Assembly: GCF_001513745.1 (NCBI RefSeq)
Contig: NZ_CP013382.1
Span: 682,001 to 746,000, forward strand
Direction: 5' to 3'
DNA from: Burkholderia humptydooensis
GTDB taxonomy: Bacteria; Pseudomonadota; Gammaproteobacteria; Burkholderiales; Burkholderiaceae
DNA: 64,000 nucleotides
The notes under the pieces were generated by a model that was not told the origin of the DNA, did no database searches, and saw nothing but the letters and a program-made list of their open reading frames with translations. The position numbers were made by a program, and so were the translations under genes. Shown here one piece after another: positions 58,061-64,000 of the stretch (the stretch's first letter is position 1; every line of letters starts with the position of its first letter).

Positions 58061-58288
58061 ATGTTCATTCTCGATAACCTGCTTGCCGCGCCGATCAAGG
58101 GCATGTTCTGGATCTTCGAAGAGATCGCGCAGGCCGCCGAGGAAGAGACGATCGCCGATATCGAGATGATCAAGGCGGCGCTCGTCGAGCTCTATCGCGA
58201 ACTCGAATCCGGCCAGATCGACGAGACCGAATTCGAGACGCGCGAGCGGGCGTTGCTCGATCGTCTGGACAGTCTGGAAACGTCGTGA
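58061..58288 (+). CDS. gvpG: Gas vesicle protein GvpG
   Basis: 75 residues. FILDNLLAAPIKGMFWIFEEIAQAAEEE is the signature GvpG N terminus (LPxxP-x-GxxWIxxxI), with a helical acidic rest (ELYRELESGQIDETEFETRERALLDRL). GvpG is a minor shell-assembly protein. The stop overlaps the GTG start of the next gene. Confidence 0.95.
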   Translation: MFILDNLLAAPIKGMFWIFEEIAQAAEEETIADIEMIKAALVELYRELESGQIDETEFETRERALLDRLDSLETS

Positions 58289-58542
58289 CGTCGCCTTGCT
58301 CGTCGCCATCACATGCCGTGCGCAGCGCGGACGGCGAACCCGTTTCGGCCGAACTCGCGCAGCGGTTGTCCCTGTGCGAGTCGCTGGACCGGATTCTCAA
58401 CAAGGGCGCGGTGATTTCCGCGCAGGTGGTCGTGTCGGTAGCCGACGTCGATCTGCTCTACTTGCATCTGCGCCTCCTTCTGACGTCGGTGGAAACCGCG
58501 TTGGTCGGCCGCGCGATGCCGCGCGAAGAGGCCTCCCGATGA
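58285..58542 (+). CDS. Second GvpA/GvpJ-family protein (minor shell protein)
   Basis: 85 residues from GTG 58285 (the stop of gvpG is in GTGA). The GvpA-like core is LCESLDRILNKGAVISAQVVVSVADVDLLYLHLRLLLTSVETAL; a 25-residue N-terminal extension distinguishes it from GvpA. Members of this paralogous group (GvpJ/M/S) nucleate the conical caps. Overlaps gvpK by four bases. Confidence 0.9.
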   Translation: MTSPCSSPSHAVRSADGEPVSAELAQRLSLCESLDRILNKGAVISAQVVVSVADVDLLYLHLRLLLTSVETALVGRAMPREEASR

Positions 58543-58901
58543 ATGCGCCGCACGCGGCGGCGGTATCGGACGCCGCCGCACTAGCCGCCGCGCTGGAACA
58601 AGCGCTGGCTCAGCAACAGGCGCCGCCGCCGCGCGCGACGCAACGTTTCGATGTCGCGACTGCTTCCGCGGGCAACGGCCTCGCGAAGCTCGTCCTGGCG
58701 CTGATGAAGCTGTTGCATGAACTGCTCGAACGGCAGGCGTTGCGGCGAATCGAGGCCGGCAGCCTGAACGATGACGAAATCGAGCGGTTGGGGCTCGCGC
58801 TGATGCGGCAGGCCGAGGAGATCGAGCGGCTCGCCGCGCAGTTTGGCTTCACCGATGCCGATCTCAATCTCGATCTCGGCCCGCTCGGCCGTCTTTTTTG
58901 A
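58539..58901 (+). CDS. gvpK: Gas vesicle protein GvpK
   Basis: 120 residues. LAKLVLALMKLLHELLERQALRRIEAGSLNDDEIERLGLALMRQAEEIERLAAQFGFTDADLNLDLGPLGRLF is the GvpK signature, including the 'GLGLALM' helix and DLNLDLGPLG ending. Required for shell formation in other hosts. ATGA overlaps the gene upstream. Confidence 0.95.
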   Translation: MNAPHAAAVSDAAALAAALEQALAQQQAPPPRATQRFDVATASAGNGLAKLVLALMKLLHELLERQALRRIEAGSLNDDEIERLGLALMRQAEEIERLAAQFGFTDADLNLDLGPLGRLF

Positions 58902-58911
58902 GAGCTGTCCA

Positions 58912-59232
58912 ATGAGCCCGACACGCACCGCTTCGCCGCCGCACAGCGTTTCCAGCACGACCGTGGCGGATCTGCTCGAACGCGTGCTCGACAAGGGCGT
59001 CGTCATTACCGGAGATATCCGGATCAATCTGGTCGACGTCGAGCTTCTGACGATCCGCATCCGGCTGCTGGTCTGCTCTGTCGACAAAGCGAAGGAACTC
59101 GGCATCGACTGGTGGAATGCCGATACGTTCTTCCTGGGGCCGGATAGAGGGCAATCCGCGCTGCCGGGCCGGGCCTCCGCCGTCGATGTCGCGGCGGGCT
59201 CCGCAGTGCATGCCGACGCGGCGCATCGGTGA
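58912..59232 (+). CDS. gvpJ: Third GvpA/GvpJ-family protein with C-terminal extension
   Basis: 106 residues. STTVADLLERVLDKGVVITGDIRINLVDVELLTIRIRLLVCSVDKAKELGIDWW is the GvpA-family core with the 'GIDWW' end seen in GvpJ/GvpM. A 35-residue tail follows. It is the last gene of the rightward operon; no terminator is evident in the bases after it. GvpJ is the best label, but M or S are possible. Confidence 0.85.
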   Translation: MSPTRTASPPHSVSSTTVADLLERVLDKGVVITGDIRINLVDVELLTIRIRLLVCSVDKAKELGIDWWNADTFFLGPDRGQSALPGRASAVDVAAGSAVHADAAHR

Positions 59233-59728
59233 TGCTCGCGCCGCTTCGCACGCCGTGTGGCGTTCGAGAAATCCGGATGGATCGGGAGGCGGGCGCGAGC
59301 GCGCTGATTTTTTCCGACGCCGCGAGCGGACCACGTTCGTCCGTGCGCGGCGAAGCATCCGCGCCGTCGTTCACGCCGGATCGCTGACGCGCGGTGCGGT
59401 CGGCGGCCGGCACTGCTGTTACGTCGAGCCGATCGCATCGCCGGATCGCGCAGCGCGCCGCCCGTTCCATCGAAATCCTTGCTACGCCGCCGCCGATATC
59501 GATATCGAAATTGCTTGGTTAGGCTTTGCGAGTCGAAACGCTAATGTGATGAACAGCGGTAGCGCGATGACATCGCGAAAGGCGCGCATCGGATCATGCG
59601 GGTGCGCGTCGGATAGCGATGCCGCGCCGCTGCCCGGATTCCGCAGATCGAACGGGCGCGCCGCCGCGGCGGGCCGTCGTATCGGCCGCGCCGGCCGTGC
59701 GCAACCGTTCGCCATCGACGACATCGCC
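59233..59728. other. Gap after the gvp cluster; no gene recognised
   Basis: About 500 bases between the last gvp gene and the GNAT gene. It contains some AT-rich stretches (59490-59560) including GATATCGATATCG, and a TAATGT element at about 59542-59547 that could serve the acetyltransferase gene, but nothing firm. No tRNA or integrase remnant was seen. Confidence 0.4.
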
Positions 59729-60280
59729 ATGACCGACAGCATTATCGATACCGCGCCGCACGACGCGCGCGCGAAACCCCTGATCGACGCGCTGATCGAC
59801 GAATACGCGACGCGCTATCACGCGTATCGGCCCGACAGCCGTGCTTCGGCGCAAGCGGAGCTCGCGCGCTATCCGGCCGAGCTGTTCGCGCCGCCGGAGG
59901 GTGCGTACATCCTGCTGATCCGCGGCGGCGAGACGATCGGCGGCGGAGCCTTCAAGCGATACGACGCGCACACGGCGGAGCTCAAGCGGATCTGGACGCG
60001 CGCCGATCTGCGGCGGCAAGGGCTCGCGCGGCGCGTGGTCCGCGAACTCGAGCTGCGCGCGGCGCGCCAGGGCTATCGGCGCGTCTATCTGACGACGGGC
60101 TTCCGGCAGCCGGAAGCATGGGCGCTGTATCTCGACACGGGCTACGCGGCGCTGTTCGATCGCGACGTCGACCCGGAGATCTACGTGCATTTGCCGTTCG
60201 GCAAGGATCTGATCGAGCCGGGCCGCGTCGGCACGCTCGACGACCTGCGCGCGCCCGTGCCGGCCGCGCCGGTCGAGTGA
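59729..60280 (+). CDS. GNAT-family N-acetyltransferase
   Basis: 183 residues from ATG 59729. The CoA-binding motif A is AELKRIWTRADLRRQGLARRVVRELELRAARQGYRRVYLTT, containing RRQGLA, the Q/RxxGxG/A loop. Upstream, YILLIRGGETIGGGAFKRYD is the N-terminal beta sheet and YLDTGYAAL the C-terminal motif. Substrate unknown. Possibly grouped with the transporter genes that follow 69 bases later. Confidence 0.88.
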   Translation: MTDSIIDTAPHDARAKPLIDALIDEYATRYHAYRPDSRASAQAELARYPAELFAPPEGAYILLIRGGETIGGGAFKRYDAHTAELKRIWTRADLRRQGLARRVVRELELRAARQGYRRVYLTTGFRQPEAWALYLDTGYAALFDRDVDPEIYVHLPFGKDLIEPGRVGTLDDLRAPVPAAPVE

Positions 60281-60349
60281 CGCGCCGCGGCCCGTCTGTC
60301 GCCTCGAACGCGACCACGCATTCGCCACGAACGAGAACAGGAATCGTCG

Positions 60350-61297
60350 ATGAAATCACCCTACATGAAGTCGTTCGCCGGACCGATCGCGCGCGCCGTC
60401 GTCGCGGCCGTGCTGGCCGGCATCGGCGCGGCGGCGTTCGCCGCCACGTTCGATCTGAGCCCCGAGCAGCCCGGACGCGTGCGCGGCGCGCGCGACGAGG
60501 CGGTGATCCGCGCGCTGCCCGCGGGCTTCAGGTTCGCCGAGCCCGATACGCTGACGGTCGGCATCGCGCCGAGCCAGCCGCCGATCAGCGCGTATGCGAC
60601 CGACGCGCACACCGTCGTCGGCTTCGACGCCGATCTCGCGCAACTGCTCGCCGACAGCCTCGGCCGCAAGCTGAAGATCGTCGCGCTCGCGTGGGCCGAC
60701 TGGCCGCTCGCGCTCGAATCGGGGCGCGTCGACGCGGTGCTGTCGAACGTGACCGTGACCGAGGAGCGCAAGGCGAAGTTCGATTTCTCGACGTATCGCA
60801 AGGATCAGGTCGGCTTCTACGTGAAGTCCGACAGCAAGATCGCGTCGATCAAGGAGCCGAGGGACGTCGCGGGCCTGCGCGTGATCACCGACGCCGGCAC
60901 GAACCAGGAGAAGATCCTGCTCGAATGGGACCGCGAGAACGTCGCGCACGGGCTCAAGCCCGTCACGGTCCAGTATTACGACGATCACGCGGTGAAGAAC
61001 GTCGCGCTGCAATCGGGCCGCGCGGACGCGATCTTCAGCGTGAACTCGGTGCTCGCGTATCAGGCCGCGCAGCAGCGCCGGACGAAGCTCGTCGGCACCG
61101 TGAGCGGCGGCTGGCCGCGCACGGCGGACCTCGCGGTCACGACGCGCAGGGGCAGCGGCCTCGCCGCGCCGTTCACGCTCGCGATCAACGATTTCATCCG
61201 GAACGGCGCGTACCGGCGCGTGCTCGATCGCTGGAGCCTCGGCTCCGAAGCGATCGACGCATCGCGAACCAACCCGCCGGGCTTGCCGAAGACGTGA
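60350..61297 (+). CDS. Periplasmic amino-acid-type ABC transporter binding protein
   Basis: 315 residues. A signal peptide (IARAVVAAVLAGIGAAAFA) precedes a family-3 solute-binding domain: LTVGIAPSQPPISAYATDAHTVVGFDADLAQLLADSLGRKL, WADWPLALESGRVDAVLSNVTVTEERKAKFDFSTYRKDQVGFYV and GRADAIFSVNSVLAYQ. AGGAA precedes the ATG. Followed closely by two flavin monooxygenase genes and the probable permease; together they look like an uptake-and-oxidation unit for a small organic compound. Confidence 0.92.
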   Translation: MKSPYMKSFAGPIARAVVAAVLAGIGAAAFAATFDLSPEQPGRVRGARDEAVIRALPAGFRFAEPDTLTVGIAPSQPPISAYATDAHTVVGFDADLAQLLADSLGRKLKIVALAWADWPLALESGRVDAVLSNVTVTEERKAKFDFSTYRKDQVGFYVKSDSKIASIKEPRDVAGLRVITDAGTNQEKILLEWDRENVAHGLKPVTVQYYDDHAVKNVALQSGRADAIFSVNSVLAYQAAQQRRTKLVGTVSGGWPRTADLAVTTRRGSGLAAPFTLAINDFIRNGAYRRVLDRWSLGSEAIDASRTNPPGLPKT

Positions 61298-61357
61298 CGC
61301 GCGACGCCGGACGCGCGCGGTTTCCCCGATTTCCCGTAGCCTGAATACGTACCCGCC

Positions 61358-62356
61358 ATGTCTTATTCGTTATCGCTGCTGGACAAGAGCCCGATCGCCG
61401 AAGGCGCGACGGCGGCCGACGCGCTGCGCTTCACGGTCGCGCTCGCGCGGCGCGCCGAGGCGCTCGGCTATCGCCGCTTCTGGATCGCCGAGCATCACGG
61501 CGCGCCGGGGCTCGCGAGTTCCGCGCCCGAGATCGTCGTGTCGCACGTGCTCGCGCATACGTCGACGATCCGCGTCGGCTCGGGCGGCGTGATGCTTCAG
61601 CACTACAGCCCGTTCAAGGTCGCCGAGACGTTCAAGCTGCTCGCGTCGCTCGCGCCGGGGCGCGTCGATCTCGGCGTCGGCAAGGCGCCGGGCGGCCTGC
61701 CGCTCACGACGCGCGCGCTGCAGTCGCTGCACGGCAAGCCGCGCAAGCCCGCGTTCGCCGACCAGCTCGCCGAGCTCGACGCGTTCCTGAACTGGGGCGT
61801 CGCCGAGGAGCATCCGCTCGCCGGCGCGCTCGCGCTGCCGGTGCCGCCCGAGGCGCCCGAGCGCGTGCTGCTCGGCGGCTCGCCCGAGAGCGCCGCGCTC
61901 GCCGCGCGGCTCGGCTGGCAGTTCTGCTATGCCGGGCACTTCAACGGCGACGAGGCGAACGTCGAGCGCTCGCTCGGCGCCTACCGCAGCGCGACCGGAC
62001 GCGCGCCGCTCCTCGCGCTGTACGCGGTCGCCGCGCCGACGAAGGGCGACGCCGAGCGGCTGATCGGCGCGCTGCGGATCTTCAAGCTGAAGCTCGCGGG
62101 CGGCCAGAGCTTCAATCTCGGCAGCGCGCAGGCGGCGGCCGAGTTCGCGCGCCAGAGCGGCGCGACCGATTACCGGGTCGACGAGCTGCGTCCGCACGTG
62201 ATCGCCGGCGCGCCGGACGACGTGCACCGCGAGCTCGATGCGCTGTCGCGCCGCTACGGCGTCGCCGAGTTCGTCGTCGATTCGCCCGTCACGCACTATC
62301 CGGCGCGGCTCGCGTCCGTCGAGCTGCTCGCGCGCGAGCTGCCCGTGCGGACCTGA
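61358..62356 (+). CDS. Luciferase-like (LLM class) flavin oxidoreductase
   Basis: 332 residues. [85 protein letters not shown] is the typical bacterial-luciferase-like barrel start, as in MsnO8-type monooxygenases. It needs reduced flavin from a separate reductase. Starts 60 bases after the binding-protein gene. Confidence 0.92.
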   Translation: MSYSLSLLDKSPIAEGATAADALRFTVALARRAEALGYRRFWIAEHHGAPGLASSAPEIVVSHVLAHTSTIRVGSGGVMLQHYSPFKVAETFKLLASLAPGRVDLGVGKAPGGLPLTTRALQSLHGKPRKPAFADQLAELDAFLNWGVAEEHPLAGALALPVPPEAPERVLLGGSPESAALAARLGWQFCYAGHFNGDEANVERSLGAYRSATGRAPLLALYAVAAPTKGDAERLIGALRIFKLKLAGGQSFNLGSAQAAAEFARQSGATDYRVDELRPHVIAGAPDDVHRELDALSRRYGVAEFVVDSPVTHYPARLASVELLARELPVRT

Positions 62357-62415
62357 GCGCGCGGCGCGCGCGGGCCGCGCGCCTTCACCCGATCCCAACG
62401 ACACCGATCTTCGCC

Positions 62416-63738
62416 ATGACCCAGTCCACGATCCCATTCGGCATCATGCTGCAAGGCGCGGGCAGCCACATGAACGCGTGGCGGCACCCAAGCAATCCGC
62501 CCGACGCGAGCGTCAACCTCGACTTCCTGGTGCGCGTCGCGCGCAAGGCGGAGGCGAACGGCATCGCGTTCGCGTTCGTCGCCGACGGCCTCTACATCAA
62601 CGAGAAGTCGATCCCGCACTTCCTGAACCGCTTCGAGCCGATCTCGCTGTTGTCCGCGCTCGCGACCGCGACGTCGAAGATCGGCCTCGCGGGCACCGTG
62701 TCGACGTCGTACAGCGAGCCGTTCACGGTTGCGCGGCAGTTCGCGTCGCTCGATCTGCTGAGCGGCGGCCGCGCGGGCTGGAACGTCGTGACGACGCCGC
62801 TCGAGGGCACCGCGAAGAACTACGGCACGAAGCACCCGGAGCACGACCTGCGCTACGAGATCGCCGACGAATACCTGAGCGTCGCGCAGGGGCTGTGGGA
62901 TAGCTGGGACGATGACGCGTTCGTGCGCGACCGCGCGAGCGGCCGCTTTTTCGCGCGCGACAAGCTGCATGCGCTCGATCATTCGGGCCGGTTCTTCGAG
63001 GTCGCCGGGCCGCTCAACATCCAGCGCTCGCCGCAGGGGCAGCCGGTGATTTTCCAGGCGGGCTCGTCGGACGCGGGGATCGCGCTCGCGGGCAAGTACG
63101 CGGATGCGGTGTTCACGCATTCGCCGTCGCTCGACGAGACGCGCGCGTTCACGCGGCGCGTGAAGGACAGCGCGCTCGCGCACGGCCGCCGGGCGGACGA
63201 CGTGAAGATCTTCCCCGGCATCGGGCCGATCGTCGGGCGCACCGCGGCCGAAGCGGAGGACAAGTACCGCGCGATCCAGGATCTGCTGACGATCGACGAC
63301 GCGCTCGCGTATCTCGGCCGCTACTTCGACCACCACGACTTCACGCAATACCCGCTCGACGCGCCGTTCCCGGAGCTCGGCGACGTCGGCCGCAACAGCT
63401 TCCGCTCGACGACCGACCACATCAAGGCCGACGCGCGCGCGAAGGGGCTCACGCTGCGCGAGACCGCGCTCGCCGTCGCGACGCCGCGCCCGCAGTTCAT
63501 CGGCGCGGCGCAAGACGTCGCCGACGCGCTGATCCGCTGGATCGACGCGGGCGCGGGCGACGGCTTCATCCTCGGCTTCGCGGTGCAGGCGCAGGGGCTC
63601 GACGATTTCGTCGAGCTCGTGATCCCGGCGCTCGAGGCGCGCGGCCGCTACCGGCGCACGCTCGCCGGCGCCACGCTGCGCGACCACCTCGGCCTGCCGC
63701 GCAAGGAAAGCCGCCGCGCGGCGGCCGAAATCGCATGA
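62416..63738 (+). CDS. FMN-dependent monooxygenase of the NtaA/SnaA/DszA family
   Basis: 440 residues. [54 protein letters not shown] and [41 protein letters not shown], with [15 protein letters not shown], are characteristic. Family members oxidise nitrilotriacetate, dibenzothiophene sulfone and similar compounds. Second oxygenase of the unit, so the compound taken up is probably an organosulfur or amine compound. Starts 59 bases after the LLM gene. Confidence 0.93.
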   Translation: MTQSTIPFGIMLQGAGSHMNAWRHPSNPPDASVNLDFLVRVARKAEANGIAFAFVADGLYINEKSIPHFLNRFEPISLLSALATATSKIGLAGTVSTSYSEPFTVARQFASLDLLSGGRAGWNVVTTPLEGTAKNYGTKHPEHDLRYEIADEYLSVAQGLWDSWDDDAFVRDRASGRFFARDKLHALDHSGRFFEVAGPLNIQRSPQGQPVIFQAGSSDAGIALAGKYADAVFTHSPSLDETRAFTRRVKDSALAHGRRADDVKIFPGIGPIVGRTAAEAEDKYRAIQDLLTIDDALAYLGRYFDHHDFTQYPLDAPFPELGDVGRNSFRSTTDHIKADARAKGLTLRETALAVATPRPQFIGAAQDVADALIRWIDAGAGDGFILGFAVQAQGLDDFVELVIPALEARGRYRRTLAGATLRDHLGLPRKESRRAAAEIA

Positions 63739-63877
63739 CGGCGCGGCCGGCGGCGGCGCGGCGCCGCGCGCATGCCGCGTCGCGCGCGAGCGCTGCGGCC
63801 GCGCTCGCCGTTGCAATCGGCATCGGCGCATCGAAGGTGCGCGCGGCACGACATCGAATCAGCAAGGAGCCACGCTC

Positions 63878-64000
63878 ATGAGCGACGTCACTCACGCTGT
63901 CGGCGGCGCGTTGCCGGCGCCGGGCATTCCCGCCGCGCGCGCCGACGCGCCGCGTTTCAGGATCGTGCCGGCCCGCTATCGCGCGCGCACGGCGGGCACC
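63878..64000 (+). CDS. Start of next gene, probably an ABC transporter permease (partial)
   Basis: Only the first 41 codons lie in the window (ATG 63878, AAGGAG site upstream). The sequence MSDVTHAVGGALPAPGI...FRIVPARYRARTAGT has no domain yet; FRIVPARY-R is like the pre-membrane segment of amino-acid ABC permeases, which fits the binding-protein gene upstream. Other products are possible. Confidence 0.45.
   Translation, partial: MSDVTHAVGGALPAPGIPAARADAPRFRIVPARYRARTAGT

Noticed and set aside
48499..59232. Gas-vesicle region as a phage tail or encapsulated secretion system because of the AAA ATPase and small shell proteins
   Set aside because: The GvpA, GvpN, GvpG, GvpK and GvpF signatures are unambiguous; no phage tail, sheath or baseplate proteins are present.

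Overview
The window is about 64 kb of very GC-rich DNA. Its gene content and order (sdhAB-sdhE-gltA; leuC-ecn-leuD-leuB-asd-fimV-truA-trpF-trpB-methyltransferase-trpA-accD-folC-SPOR-cvpA-purF-metZ) suggest a Burkholderia secondary chromosome, probably of the B. pseudomallei/thailandensis group. That placement rests on remembered synteny and protein similarity, not on a search.

Layout. (1) 1-2551: end of the succinate dehydrogenase operon with sdhE and citrate synthase, closed by a clear terminator. (2) 2649-9080: an AraC regulator diverging from a VOC protein, a DUF1479 oxygenase-like gene, and a homodimeric PDH-E1 paralogue (MdeB-like) diverging from an Lrp/AsnC regulator. (3) 9278-28100: a long amino-acid and nucleotide biosynthesis block (Leu, aspartate-semialdehyde, Trp, fatty acid, folate, purine, Met). 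Embedded in it are an entericidin gene, an Ile/Thr-rich possible leader peptide before asd, an orphan DNA methyltransferase inside the trp genes, a 19-bp hairpin between trpF and trpB, and a SAM-II-like riboswitch followed by a terminator before metZ. (4) 28099-43223: a truncated cupin, a GDP-rhamnose-type polysaccharide locus (rmd, gmd, acyltransferase, exported beta-propeller, flippase, tandem-fused glycosyltransferase), two more acyltransferases, galU and a histone-tailed HU protein. (5) 43913-48233: porin, YihY/BrkB membrane protein, a small DUF7661-like protein and an AstE/AspA-type deacylase.

(6) 48499-59232 is the highlight, a gas-vesicle (gvp) cluster arranged as two divergent operons. 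The rightward operon encodes GvpA, a GvpC-like protein, GvpN, a GvpV-like coiled-coil protein, a small zinc-ribbon protein, GvpF, GvpG, a second GvpA/J-type protein, GvpK and a third GvpA/J-type protein. The leftward operon encodes an unrecognised 200-residue protein, a sigma-54 activator (NtrC family), an Hsp20/GvpH protein, a Cdc48-like double AAA ATPase and two GvpF/L proteins. The 475-bp spacer holds a textbook -24/-12 promoter before gvpA, a 36-bp near-perfect palindrome made of two overlapping operator-like units, and two further perfect palindromes. The simplest reading is that the sigma-54 activator controls gvpA through these sites. Base composition is visibly less GC-rich here than in the flanks, consistent with acquisition by transfer.

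(7) 59729-64000: a GNAT acetyltransferase, an amino-acid-type periplasmic binding protein, two flavin (luciferase-like) monooxygenases and the start of what is probably the ABC permease, which suggests uptake and oxidative attack on an organosulfur or amine compound.
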